From NCBI GenBank assembly GCA_938042245.1, contig CALIRO010000002.1:124001-188000 (forward strand): a DNA stretch of 64,000 nt. Direction: 5' to 3'. The notes below the pieces were generated by a model that had not been told where the DNA came from, searched no databases, and saw only the letters and a program-made list of their open reading frames with translations. Within the stretch, counting starts at the first letter, position 1. The number at the start of each line of letters is the position of its first letter. Both the position numbers and the translations under genes were made by a program. The DNA is from an uncultured Thermoguttaceae bacterium. Its GTDB lineage: Bacteria; Planctomycetota; Planctomycetia; Pirellulales; Thermoguttaceae. This document shows, in pieces, positions 47,366 through 56,627 of this stretch.

Positions 47366-47527
47366 GTAACAGTTCCGCCGAATGAAGAAGCTGCCAGATT
47401 GATCCGAGCAAAGCCTTTGGCCGTCCCTACCATCCAAGCGGCAGTCCAGAACCAATAAACTATCACAAAAAACGGGATTCCCGCTTTTGCAGGAAAGCCT
47501 TGGTACACCATTGGGTTGACCTGTTGC
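47366..47527 (+). mobile_element. MITE-like element, 162 bp
   Basis: The left end GTAACAGTTCCGCCGAATG and the right end CCATTGGGTTGACCTGTTGC are inverted repeats with several mismatches. The anchor AGTCCAGAACC lies 77 bases in, followed by CACAAAAAACGGGATTCCC. It lies in the 571-base junction 47237-47807 between the two VWA genes, with a CTCTCC-type repeat at about 47583-47640. No gene is supported in this spacer. Confidence 0.7.
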
Positions 47528-47807
47528 CCGTGGTGCAGGTGCTAAGTCCTAACCGGGGTTAACCAACTGTCAGGCTACCCGTTGCCCCCCTCTCCAACGG
47601 TGCTAACAGGACTGGTAGAGTGAAAGGTAGGAGAGGGGGAGTTGGTGGTTGCAGGAATTATGAAAAGAAACATTTGGGGGACTGATTGGGGATGTGCCTG
47701 AAATAATGGCTGGAGAGGTAGGCGGTGGGATTTTTTCATGGGGTGGAACTGGTGGGGGGCAGGGTAGGTTTCCCAGGGATTACCCTCAGAAGACCTGAAG
47801 GTTACCG

Positions 47808-50210
47808 ATGAGCGTTCCGCTGCCGGAGTGGCTACAACGGCTGGTAGGAGTAGGAAGTCCACCGGGCCAAGGGGTGCAATGGACTCTAGAACATGCGTGG
47901 CCTTGGCCTGGGTGGATAAGCGTATTGGCGGCTGGAGTGTTGGTGGGCATGATCGTGGCTCTGTACTGGGGCCAGAGCCGGTCCGGCAGCCGCCGAGTGT
48001 GCACGATCCTGGCCTTGTTTCGACTTATTTTGGTGGGAATGCTTTTTTGGATGATAGCGCAAAGCACCTTAGTGGTTCATCGGACCGGCTTGCCGTATTT
48101 AGTGGTGCTGCTCGACAATTCGGGAAGCATGAGTACCGTGGATCCGTATGAGCCAGCTCAGGCCCAGGCGCTTCGTCGCCGGATCAAGGAAGCAGGCTTA
48201 GGCGAGGGCGTGATGAGTCGGCTTAACCTGGCCAAAATGCTTCTTTTGGAAAACGAGGCTGCCTTGCTCAACCAATGGCACCAGGAGTATCAACTCCGAA
48301 TGTACGTGTTGGAGGACACTGCGGGGGGTGCACGGCCCTGCTCGGGCCAAACCCTGGAGGAGCTAATCGAGCAGCTACGTCGTCTGGAGGCGGATGTGCC
48401 TAGCAGCCGTTTAGGCGCGGCTGTTCAGACCATCTTTCGGGAGCACCGGGGGACAGATCCGGCAGCGGTGCTTTTGTTTACCGATGGGATCACGACGGAA
48501 GGTCCGCTTTTGAGCGAGGTGGCCGCTCAAGCCCGGCGTCGCGGCGTACCGCTATGGATTGTGGGGTTGGGGGATCCGCGGCCGCTGCGAAACATGAAAT
48601 TGACCGATCTGCTTGTCGAGCCGGTGGTCTTCCTCGACGATCTGGTGCCGTTTGAGTGTCATGTCTCGGCGGTAGGGTTAGAAGGCCGACGCGTTCGACT
48701 GGTGCTCCGTCAACAGGGCCAGCCGCAAATCTTGGCTCAAACGGAGCTGCAACTTGGACCAGACGGCCAACGGCAAACCGTTCGCCTGCTGTATCGCCCC
48801 CGTCAAGAAGGTACCTTTCGGTACCAAGTCCAATTGGAACCTTTGGAGGAGGAATTCACCCAAGAAGATAACCACCGAACCTGCACCGTGCAAGTGCGCA
48901 AAGAGCGGATTCATGTTTTGCTGGCCCAATCGCAGCCGGATTATGAATTCCGCTATCTGAGCAATTTGCTTCGAAGAGAACCGACGGTGCAGTTGCGGTA
49001 TTGGCTTCAGGAGGTGGATCCGGAATATGTAGAGCAAACGCCTGGGGCGCTACGGATTTTTCCGGTGGGGCCAGAGGAATTGGCGGGGTATGATGTGGTG
49101 ATTTTAGGCGATGTGCCGCCCACGGCATTAGGTTCGGCCACGATGGAGGCACTGGTGGAATTTGTACAGGAACCGGCCAGAGGGGGTGGAATAATTTTCA
49201 TAGCTGGTCCTAGAGGCTGGATGCCGCAGGCGTATCGGGGGACCCCGTTGGAACGGCTTTTTCCGTTCGATGTTCGAGGGGTCCGAAGCCCACCGCCGGA
49301 ATTGCCGCTCCAAGAAAGCTTCTCCGTTCAACCCACAGAATTGGGGTTGCTCAGCCCTTCGATGCAACTGGGTGACACCCTTGAAGAAACGCAGCAACTA
49401 TGGCATCGGCTGCCGCCGGTGCGTTGGCTATTGGAAATTGACCAGGTGTATCCAGGGGTTCGGGTCTTAGCGGAGCATCCGAGCCGGACGGGTTCTGGTG
49501 GCAGCCGTCTGCCCGTGATCCTTCAGCAATATGTGGGAGCAGGGCAGGTGCTTTTTCATGCCACGGATGAGACCTGGCGGTGGCGATGGCGGTTGGGCGA
49601 CCGAATTCTGGCTCGGTATTGGATCCAGACCCTCCGCACGCTGAGCCGCGCTAAATTGGCTCACAGCGCCCGATGGGCCGAACTTTCCACCGATACCCGC
49701 CAATACCAACAGGGGGACCCGGTGCGTCTGCGGGTGGTCTTTGCCGATCCCCGACAAGCCCCCGAAGACGACCGGAGCGTGGGTGTAGTTTTAGAACATC
49801 AAGACGGGGCCACTCACCAGATCTGGTTGCAGCGGAGCACGCTGAGCCGGGCTGTATTTGAAGCGGTCTTGCCGGCCCTGCCCTTGGGGAATTATTATGC
49901 ATGGGTTTCCTCGCCCCGAGGGGAAGGGCCGCCGCCCTCGACCAATTTTGAAATCACCGCTCCGCCCAGCGAACTGGCCCGATTACAAATGGATCTGTCC
50001 GAGCTTCGGCGAGCCGCCCAAGCAAGCCAAGGCCGACTCCTCCGTCTAGCCGACGCCCATCAACTCCTGGACCAGTTGCCCCCCGGCCAACCAGTGCCCT
50101 TAGAAACCCTCCCGCCCATGCCGTTGTGGAACCGTTGGCCCTTGTTGGCCCTATTCCTGGCGGTGCTGGTGGCCGAATGGATTCTCCGAAAATCCCATGG
50201 AATGGTATAG
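47808..50210 (+). CDS. Membrane VWA protein with glutamine-amidotransferase-like region
   Basis: The 800-residue protein has two N-terminal transmembrane helices (about residues 35-55 and 65-85) and one at the C-terminus (about 775-793). A VWA domain begins at LLDNSGSM (Asp103) and has LFTDGITTEG (Asp226), so its MIDAS site looks intact. A middle beta-rich part leads to a flavodoxin-like/class I amidotransferase-like region (about 400-470, VVILGDVPP and IFIAGPRGW) without a clear catalytic Cys. This layout is common in planctomycetes beside MoxR ATPase and DUF58 genes; neither is present here. An AAGG seven bases upstream supports the start. Confidence 0.8.
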   Translation: MSVPLPEWLQRLVGVGSPPGQGVQWTLEHAWPWPGWISVLAAGVLVGMIVALYWGQSRSGSRRVCTILALFRLILVGMLFWMIAQSTLVVHRTGLPYLVVLLDNSGSMSTVDPYEPAQAQALRRRIKEAGLGEGVMSRLNLAKMLLLENEAALLNQWHQEYQLRMYVLEDTAGGARPCSGQTLEELIEQLRRLEADVPSSRLGAAVQTIFREHRGTDPAAVLLFTDGITTEGPLLSEVAAQARRRGVPLWIVGLGDPRPLRNMKLTDLLVEPVVFLDDLVPFECHVSAVGLEGRRVRLVLRQQGQPQILAQTELQLGPDGQRQTVRLLYRPRQEGTFRYQVQLEPLEEEFTQEDNHRTCTVQVRKERIHVLLAQSQPDYEFRYLSNLLRREPTVQLRYWLQEVDPEYVEQTPGALRIFPVGPEELAGYDVVILGDVPPTALGSATMEALVEFVQEPARGGGIIFIAGPRGWMPQAYRGTPLERLFPFDVRGVRSPPPELPLQESFSVQPTELGLLSPSMQLGDTLEETQQLWHRLPPVRWLLEIDQVYPGVRVLAEHPSRTGSGGSRLPVILQQYVGAGQVLFHATDETWRWRWRLGDRILARYWIQTLRTLSRAKLAHSARWAELSTDTRQYQQGDPVRLRVVFADPRQAPEDDRSVGVVLEHQDGATHQIWLQRSTLSRAVFEAVLPALPLGNYYAWVSSPRGEGPPPSTNFEITAPPSELARLQMDLSELRRAAQASQGRLLRLADAHQLLDQLPPGQPVPLETLPPMPLWNRWPLLALFLAVLVAEWILRKSHGMV

Positions 50211-50249
50211 AATAATACCAGAGGCCTAGCAGGGAGCCGGCATGTTTCT

Positions 50250-50411
50250 GTAACATTTCCGCCGAATGAACAACTCCCCTGCCTTTTCCAAGGAAGCTTT
50301 TATGTTGGCATTCCCGCCAAAGCGGGGATCCAGAAAAAGGAAACTATTATAAAAAATCTGGCTTCTGGCTTGCGGAGGAATAGCTTGGTGCGCCATTCGG
50401 CGGAAAGGTTC
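50250..50411 (+). mobile_element. MITE-like element, 162 bp, best-preserved terminal repeats
   Basis: The left end GTAACATTTCCGCCGAATG and the right end CATTCGGCGGAAAGGTTCC (as read on this strand) are inverted repeats over about 19 bases with two or three mismatches. The anchor ATCCAGAAAAAGG is 78 bases from the left end and an inner hairpin TTCCCGCCAAAGCGGGG precedes it. It fills most of the 253-base junction between the VWA gene and the coiled-coil gene. Confidence 0.8.
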
Positions 50412-50463
50412 CATGTGGTTTTACCCCCCAAGGGCTTCACCTGTGGGAGGGGGCGGGTCGGTT

Positions 50464-53400
50464 ATGCATCCGCTTGAGGCCAAAATCCGAGCTGTTCGAC
50501 GCCGATGGCGGTTGTGGCTGCTCCTAAAGGAGCTAGGCCGGCTGACCCTTTGGGTCCTGGGCGGCGCTACGGTTTTCGCAGCAGCAGACTATTGGTTCCG
50601 CTTTCAAGATCCAGGACTTCGGATCTTGATGTCGATAGGATTTTTCGCTCTGGTTGGGTGGGGGTTGTATCAATTTGGGCGGAGTGGAGCCTGGAAACGG
50701 ATTTCGGAGGTAGCCCTGGCGCTTCGATTGGAGCGGTCTTTCCCTGTATTGGCGGATCGGTTGGCCAGCAGTGTGAGCTTTCTTCAGCAATCGAAAGAGG
50801 ATCCGACGGCTGGTTCCCCGCTGCTGCGGGAACTGGTGATTGCTCAGACCACTCAAGAGGCTGCGGGAATTGATTTTCAGGCAGCGTTAGACCCTCGACC
50901 GGTCCTCCGCAGTCTGATCGGTGCAGGAGCCTTGGGGATGCTGGTGGGGGTGCTGGTGCTGGCCGATCCGAACTTGGCGCGGATTGCTTTGGCCCGGTTG
51001 GCGATGCCGCTGGGAAAAACGGCATGGCCTCAGCGCACTCACTTGATCATTGTCCACCGAGTCGAGCGGATTGCCCGGGGAGAACCATTTGAATTGGTAG
51101 TCGAGGAGGCAACCGGGAAGCTGCCGAGCGATTTACGGATCCATTATCGCCTGCAAACTCCCGAGGGGCTCCAGGAGCAGAGCGAACCGGTCCGCTTGGT
51201 TCGCTTCCGTACCGAAGGCGGTTCGTGGAAACAGGTGGGACAAGTCCGGCGGGAAGGATTGCACGGGCCGTTCTGGTATCGCCTGACCGGCGGCGATGAT
51301 CACAGCATGGAGTGGATTCATGTGGAAGTTTTGGAGCCGCCACGGTTGATGAATTGTCAAGTTCGGTTGATTCCGCCGGAATATAGCGGGCTAGGTACGG
51401 AGACGGCTGGGCAATGGATTCGGGCCTTGGTGGGTACCCGAGCCGAGATTACCGGCCGAGTGGATCGGCCTCTTCGAGCAGTAGTCCTGCTGAGCGAGGA
51501 AGACCATCCGTACGAGGCAGAGATTTTGGGAGATGGATATTTGTTTCAGATCCCCTCCTCTGGCAGTTCCCCCCGACGGCAGGGGGGGCCGAAGAAAGCT
51601 GGCCCCCGTGGGGCTGGCAGGGTCGGCCCCGAAAAGCCTACCCCACCCGCTTCATCCCCGTCTAGCCAGCCCCAGGGGGGTTCGGAACCTTCGGCCCGAT
51701 TGGCGGAAGCGGGAGAGGGTTTGGTAATTCGGCAATCGGGGCGATGGCGGCTTCGGCTGATCGACCAGCAAGGGTTAGAGCATGAGGTGGCCAGTTGGGA
51801 AGTGCGGGCTGTGCCGGATCTGCCCCCCAGCTTGACCGTTTTATGGCCGCCGTTGCACAGCTATGCCACCCCCGGTGCCCAAGTGCCGATTCGGGTGAAA
51901 GTGAACGACGATTTGGGGATTCGACAGGTTGTCTTGTGGGCTACGGTGCGAGAGCAAGCGTCGGCCCAAGAACCGGCTTGGCCATGGGAGGGTTCCCGGA
52001 GGGGACGTTTTCCGGAAAAGCCTCCTTCCGGTCTTCAGCAGTGGGTGATTTATGAAGGCCCTAGTCGGCCGCCTCAACAGAGCCAAAGTTTTTCTGCCGG
52101 CGGGGACTTCCGCCAGAGCCTCCCCGTGCTGGAATATGCCTGGGATTTAGCCCGTGTAGGGGGGCAGCCTGGGATGGAGGTGGTTTTCTCTATTCAGGCG
52201 GTGGACTACGGTGGGCAAACGGCCTCTAGCCCACCCCATCGGATGGGGCTTTTACGACCGGAGCAATTTTTAGAGCGGCTCAGTAGCCAGGAAAATACCC
52301 TTGTGGCCGAACTCGCCCAATGGCTTCAGAAGCAACGTTCTGTGCATGAGCAGTTGAATGGGTTGGCCAAGGGATTTGTGGCAGGGCAGCCGCTGGAGCT
52401 TCACCAACTCGAGCGGGTCCGGAGCCTGGAACTGGCCCAGCGCCAACTCCTGGATCAATTGGTCCACTCGCCCGAAAGTATCTTGGGCCGACTGGAAACC
52501 ACCCTTGCCGATTTGACACAAAACCATCTCGGTCAGACGGAGCTTCGGCGTCGGCTGGAGTATTTGCGGAACGGCCTGCTCCGCTTGGAAAAGGAAGAGA
52601 TATCGCGGATAGCTCAACAATTTCTTTCTGGGATTAAAGCAGCCCAAAGCGCCTTGGATGCCCAAAAAGCGCAAAGCCCCATCCGGCCCCCTCAGGCCCT
52701 TTTGGATTCCCTAGGGCAAGTGCTTCACAATCAGGCCATAGTCATTCAAAGTTTAGAATCTTGGCTGCAGCGCTTTCAGCCGGGCCTGCAAACCCAGCGC
52801 TATGGCCAACAGATCCAGCAATTGATCCGGGAGCAGAAGGGTGTTTTAGAACAGCTTCGGCAAATTGCCCAAACCACACTTACCAAAGAGGTTCGAGAAT
52901 TGGGGCCCCAGGAATTGGCCGATCTCCGCTCTGCCGCTCAACGTCAGGCGGATCTGGCCCAGCGCACCGAACAGCTTCAGCGGGAAATGGCCCAGCAGCT
53001 CACCCAGTTGGAAACCGTGGATCCGGTTTCAGGGCAACTGTTGGCCGAAGCCGTACGATATGCTGAACAAAAAGACCCTGCTACCAGCATGGCCACCGCT
53101 ACCCAAGACATCCTCCAAAACCGCATGGGTCGGTTGTTCCATACCCTGCCGGAGATCCTCCATCATTTGGAACATCTTGCCGATCTGTTGGGGAACCGCC
53201 CCAGCCAAGGCGCTGAGCGACGGATGGGCCTGCTAGAGCAGACGGAACAAGCCTTGACCGAGTATATAAACCGGCAGCAGGAGATTCAGAGCCTGTTGGA
53301 ATTGGCCAGTCGAGCCAAGCCCAGCGATCAACCTGCCTTCGTCAAACAAGCAGCCGCCCAGCAAGAGAACCTGCTGAGGGAAGTGGAAAAGTTGCTGCCG

Positions 53401-54249
53401 CAGATGGAGCATCTATGGGCGGCGGAACCGGGCCAGGCAATTCGCTCGGCGTTAGAAGGGATGCGGCAGACCGTGAAGTGGGCTCAGCAGGGAGCCATCC
53501 CCCAGGCCATCCAGACCTCTCAACTCGCCTTGCAAACCCTCCAACAAGCCCGCTGGTTGCTGAGGCAAGAGCGAGTTCAAATCCAAGGGGTGGTGCTTGC
53601 TGAGCATTTGGGCCAGCTGCGGGAAACCCTACCGAACTTGTATAAGCGCCAAGAACAGATTCGGAAAGAAACCCTGCAACTGGAAGATGCACGAAAAAAC
53701 ACAGGTACATTGAATCCTCAAGATCAGATCCGGTTGGCCGACCTAGCCCGCCAACAACAGCAGCTCCACACGCAGACCCACAGTTGGACGGAAAAGCTTA
53801 CGGGTCTTCCGGTATTTCAGATGGCCTTAGCAGAAGCAGCCTCCTGGATGCAGCAGGCCGCCCAACAGTTAGCCCAAAGCCAAACCGGTCCTGCCGCCCA
53901 ACAGGCCCAACAAGAGGCCTTGGCTCAAATCCGTCTGCTCCAGGAAGCCCTCCAGGAGGAAATATCGGCTCTGGCCTTGACCAAACCCATCCCCGCCCAG
54001 AACCAACAGCCAGCAAGTTCCTCCAGTACCCAAAAGGTCGTCTCCACAGCCGAACTGAAACTACTTCGTCTCTGGCAACACTCGATCCACCAGCGCACGG
54101 TGGCCTTGTATCAGACCTTTGGAGATCAGCCGTCAGATCGGCCTGAAGCCAAGGCCCAATACCAGGCGCTTCGCCAAGCCCAGGCCCGATTGGCCCAAAT
54201 GGTCCAGCAAATTCTTCAGCCTACTTCCTCCCAGGAGCAAAGACCATGA
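50464..54249 (+). CDS. Large membrane-anchored coiled-coil protein, DUF4175-like
   Basis: ATG 50464 follows GGGAGGGGG by ten bases; the frame start at 50413 lacks a site. The 1261-residue protein has two N-terminal transmembrane helices (about residues 25-45 and 53-70) and a beta-rich middle part (about 190-590) with Ig-like character. A very long Gln/Leu/Glu-rich coiled coil (about 620-1250) follows. The helix-helix-beta-coil layout recalls DUF4175 proteins. It overlaps the next gene by four bases (ATGA), so the two are translationally coupled. With the VWA genes it likely forms an envelope-spanning assembly; function is unknown. Confidence 0.75.
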   Translation: MHPLEAKIRAVRRRWRLWLLLKELGRLTLWVLGGATVFAAADYWFRFQDPGLRILMSIGFFALVGWGLYQFGRSGAWKRISEVALALRLERSFPVLADRLASSVSFLQQSKEDPTAGSPLLRELVIAQTTQEAAGIDFQAALDPRPVLRSLIGAGALGMLVGVLVLADPNLARIALARLAMPLGKTAWPQRTHLIIVHRVERIARGEPFELVVEEATGKLPSDLRIHYRLQTPEGLQEQSEPVRLVRFRTEGGSWKQVGQVRREGLHGPFWYRLTGGDDHSMEWIHVEVLEPPRLMNCQVRLIPPEYSGLGTETAGQWIRALVGTRAEITGRVDRPLRAVVLLSEEDHPYEAEILGDGYLFQIPSSGSSPRRQGGPKKAGPRGAGRVGPEKPTPPASSPSSQPQGGSEPSARLAEAGEGLVIRQSGRWRLRLIDQQGLEHEVASWEVRAVPDLPPSLTVLWPPLHSYATPGAQVPIRVKVNDDLGIRQVVLWATVREQASAQEPAWPWEGSRRGRFPEKPPSGLQQWVIYEGPSRPPQQSQSFSAGGDFRQSLPVLEYAWDLARVGGQPGMEVVFSIQAVDYGGQTASSPPHRMGLLRPEQFLERLSSQENTLVAELAQWLQKQRSVHEQLNGLAKGFVAGQPLELHQLERVRSLELAQRQLLDQLVHSPESILGRLETTLADLTQNHLGQTELRRRLEYLRNGLLRLEKEEISRIAQQFLSGIKAAQSALDAQKAQSPIRPPQALLDSLGQVLHNQAIVIQSLESWLQRFQPGLQTQRYGQQIQQLIREQKGVLEQLRQIAQTTLTKEVRELGPQELADLRSAAQRQADLAQRTEQLQREMAQQLTQLETVDPVSGQLLAEAVRYAEQKDPATSMATATQDILQNRMGRLFHTLPEILHHLEHLADLLGNRPSQGAERRMGLLEQTEQALTEYINRQQEIQSLLELASRAKPSDQPAFVKQAAAQQENLLREVEKLLPQMEHLWAAEPGQAIRSALEGMRQTVKWAQQGAIPQAIQTSQLALQTLQQARWLLRQERVQIQGVVLAEHLGQLRETLPNLYKRQEQIRKETLQLEDARKNTGTLNPQDQIRLADLARQQQQLHTQTHSWTEKLTGLPVFQMALAEAASWMQQAAQQLAQSQTGPAAQQAQQEALAQIRLLQEALQEEISALALTKPIPAQNQQPASSSSTQKVVSTAELKLLRLWQHSIHQRTVALYQTFGDQPSDRPEAKAQYQALRQAQARLAQMVQQILQPTSSQEQRP

Positions 54250-55055
54250 ACCGTCTGGTTAACCTATGGGAACTTGAGAACTCCTTTTGGAAAGCCTATA
54301 GGGTTAGCCGTGGCTTTTTGGCGATCTGTCGACTACAGAGGGGATGCCTGCTCGGGGGGATGTTTTTGGCCACCATTCCGGGCATAGTGATTGGGGTAGA
54401 TGCCTCTAGCCCTCCGGTTTGGGCGGAAGAACCGTCGGCAGTCCAACCGGTCCGCCTGAATCAATCGCCCCTGGCAAAGAGCGAACCGGCTGAGACTTCA
54501 GGCCCCTTGCCAACACAGCTCCAGCAGGAACTGGGCCAAGCGGGCATCTCGGAAGAAGCAAATCCCCTACTTTCTATCCTCCAACAGATGCGGGAAGTAG
54601 AAATGCTTCTGAGCCAAGGCCAGACCGGCTCCCGCACCCAACAGATCCAAAAAGAGATTTTGGCTGAATTGGACCGCCTAATCGAACAGGCACAAAAGTC
54701 TGGCTTAGCCCAAGCGAAACTGCCCACCCAAGGCAAACCAGATGGCGATTCCTCCCGTTCCGTCCCGGGAGCCGGGAGTCCCGGGGAGCCTAAAGAAATA
54801 GTTCCAGGCGGGGCCAACCAATCGACGGTCAATCCCCCTTTGGCACCTTCCACGGAAGAAAAACCGGCCGACGCTCAGCAGGTCCGGACTCTTCTTCAAG
54901 AGGTCTGGGGCCTTCTACCTCCTGCCCAACGCCAAAAGATTCTCGAAACCCCAGCGGAAGAATTCTTACCGAAATATAAACATTTAATCATCGATTATTT
55001 CCGCCGGTTGACAGAACTCCGCTCCAAAGAAAAATATACCAGTTCAGCCAAATGA
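54246..55055 (+). CDS. Exported protein coupled to the coiled-coil gene
   Basis: The start overlaps the previous stop (ATGA at 54246-54249), which signals coupled translation. The 269-residue product has a long hydrophilic leader, then a signal-like hydrophobic stretch (about residues 36-55, LLGGMFLATIPGIVIGV). Two low-complexity Gln/Pro regions frame a helix (QMREVEMLLSQGQTGSRTQQ), and the end (LLPPAQRQKILETPAEEFLPKYKHLIIDYF) is a compact conserved-looking domain. The last codons and the stop lie in the left terminal repeat of a MITE-like element, so the natural C-terminus may have been altered. Function is unknown. Confidence 0.7.
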   Translation: MNRLVNLWELENSFWKAYRVSRGFLAICRLQRGCLLGGMFLATIPGIVIGVDASSPPVWAEEPSAVQPVRLNQSPLAKSEPAETSGPLPTQLQQELGQAGISEEANPLLSILQQMREVEMLLSQGQTGSRTQQIQKEILAELDRLIEQAQKSGLAQAKLPTQGKPDGDSSRSVPGAGSPGEPKEIVPGGANQSTVNPPLAPSTEEKPADAQQVRTLLQEVWGLLPPAQRQKILETPAEEFLPKYKHLIIDYFRRLTELRSKEKYTSSAK

Positions 55056-55197
55056 ACCCTTCTGCTGGTGTCGGCAAGGATGGTTCTTCAGGCACTGGCG
55101 TGGAAGCGGCCGTCCAGAGCGGCTCAATCCTTCGGAAAAAAACCGGATTCCTACTTCCGAAGCAATGACACGGGAGAGGGGTTGGCAGAAATGCTGA
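55036..55197 (+). mobile_element. MITE-like element, 162 bp, overlapping the end of the upstream gene
   Basis: The left end ATACCAGTTCAGCCAAATG (55036-55054) includes the TGA stop of the exported-protein gene. The anchor CGTCCAGAGC is at 55111, 76 bases in, and ACCGGATTCCTACTTC matches the inner block of other copies. Measured to the first GAAATG unit (55188-55197) it is 162 bp. It then continues into the tandem array. Confidence 0.65.
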
Positions 55198-55384
55198 TGC
55201 ACTTGGGCTGAAATGTTTGCCTGTTCGGCCGAAATGTTTGAATGGGCTTCCGAAATGTCTGTGAGTTTCGGTGGAAATATTTGTGGGAGGTGGACCGAAA
55301 TGTTTCCATGCGCCGGCGGAAATGTTGGTGTACATTGACCGAAATGTCTGACTGGTTCGGAGGAAATGGTACAGACGGGGAGAT
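55186..55384 (+). repeat. Iteron-like array: nine GAAATGTTTG-type units at about 22-bp period
   Basis: GAAAT cores start at 55188, 55210, 55231, 55252, 55274, 55297, 55319, 55341 and 55363, spacings 22, 21, 21, 22, 23, 22, 22, 22. Many units carry CCGAAATGTYTG. The last, TTCGGAGGAAATGGTAC, nearly equals the right terminal repeat (TTCGGCGGAAATGTTAC) of the MITE-like family, so the array looks like tandem reiteration of that end. The period is not a multiple of three, so it is not coding. It lies in the 524-base spacer 55056-55579, 200 bases before the next gene. Confidence 0.85.
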
Positions 55385-55579
55385 GACAAACGCCCCTGTT
55401 GGCTTTTTCTGCCACAACCGAAAAGGCAGAAGAAGACCAGGTTCCGTGGCTCGGAGAGCTGATTTATGCTGACGGGACTTATACCAAAATTCCATCTGGT
55501 CGTGGGAAGAGAGGCAAACGTCGGTCGGACAACTGCTTTCATATTTCCGCGGCTAGTTGGAGCACCAGAAAGGCGGACG

Positions 55580-56620
55580 ATGAGGTTTTGGTTGGGTTTT
55601 GTGTGTTTGGTTGGGTGGTGGTTGGGGGGCAATTTGCCGTCGGCCGGGGGCGCAGAAGCTGATCCGGAAACTACAGCTATTCATATGATCACTCCTGCGA
55701 CGGACCGGGCGATTCAGCGTGGCTTGGCCTTTTTGGCCCAAGTGCAGAGGGAGGACGGCTCCTTTGGGACCGGTCTGTACGGAGGCAATACGGCTATTAC
55801 CGCGCTAGCTGGTTTAGCCTTTTTGTGTTCTGGCAGTACGCCTGGCCGAGGCCCCTATGGCCGACAGATCGACCGGGTGATCGACTACCTATTGGCTCAT
55901 GCCCAGGAAAGCGGCCTGATCGTTTCTCAGCGCGGAATGAGCCATGGGCCAATGTACGATCATGGCTTTGCCGTGCTGTTTTTAGCCGAATGCTACGGCA
56001 TGGCCCGTCGGACCGATCTGCGGGAAAAGCTGAGCCGGGCTGTCCAACTGATTGTAGCTACCCAAAACCAGGAGGGCGGTTGGCGCTACCAGCCTCGGGG
56101 AAGCGATGCGGATATTTCGGTAACGGTTTGCCAGGTGATGGCGTTGCGTGCGGCCCGAAACGCCGGCTTTTTTGTCCCGAAACAGACGATCGACCGGAGC
56201 ATTGACTATGTGAAAAAGAGTCAGAATCCGGATGGTGGATTTATGTATATGCTTTCGGTGGGTGGTCAAAGCCAGTTCGCGCGCAGCGCCGCCGCCTTGG
56301 TGGCCCTGTATACCGCCGGCATCTACGATGCCCCAGAAATCCAAAAAGGCTTGGACTATTTGGCCCGCTTCCAACCCCAAGTCGGCCAAGTCCGCCGGGA
56401 AGAGTATTACTTCTATGGCCATTACTATGCCGTGCAAGCCATGTGGTGGGCTGGCGGAACCCGTTGGACAGGCTGGTTCCCCGCCATTCGGGATGACCTA
56501 TTGGCCCGGCAGCGCCCCGACGGCTCCTGGTCCGATCCCATTTGCCCCCATTGCGCCACCGCCATGGCCCTCATTATTCTCCAATTACCCAACAATGTCC
56601 TCCCGATCTTCCAAAGGTAA
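55580..56620 (+). CDS. Exported alpha/alpha-barrel protein with prenyltransferase/squalene-oxidase-type repeats
   Basis: ATG 55580, with AAAGG upstream, starts a signal peptide (about residues 2-24); the longer frame from 55466 is unsupported. The 346-residue product has repeated segments of the terpene-cyclase/prenyltransferase barrel type: AIQRGLAFLAQVQREDGSFG, LIVATQNQEGGWRYQP and SIDYVKKSQNPDGGFMY, each with a Q..DGG/EGG motif. The DxDD cyclase motif is not seen, so a binding or structural role is more likely than cyclisation. Such proteins are numerous in planctomycetes near VWA genes. The next gene begins seven bases downstream. Confidence 0.8.
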   Translation: MRFWLGFVCLVGWWLGGNLPSAGGAEADPETTAIHMITPATDRAIQRGLAFLAQVQREDGSFGTGLYGGNTAITALAGLAFLCSGSTPGRGPYGRQIDRVIDYLLAHAQESGLIVSQRGMSHGPMYDHGFAVLFLAECYGMARRTDLREKLSRAVQLIVATQNQEGGWRYQPRGSDADISVTVCQVMALRAARNAGFFVPKQTIDRSIDYVKKSQNPDGGFMYMLSVGGQSQFARSAAALVALYTAGIYDAPEIQKGLDYLARFQPQVGQVRREEYYFYGHYYAVQAMWWAGGTRWTGWFPAIRDDLLARQRPDGSWSDPICPHCATAMALIILQLPNNVLPIFQR

Positions 56621-56627
56621 GTCTCTT

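Noticed and set aside
55186-55384. Possible CRISPR array
   Set aside because: The units are only about 22 bp in total with a 10-12 bp core and no spacers of uniform length; there are no cas genes.
54988-55632. Minus-strand open frames with periodic NIS/HFG residues across the 22-bp array
   Set aside because: The periodic residues arise from translating the DNA array. Unit lengths of 21-23 bases are not a multiple of three, so no stable reading frame exists.
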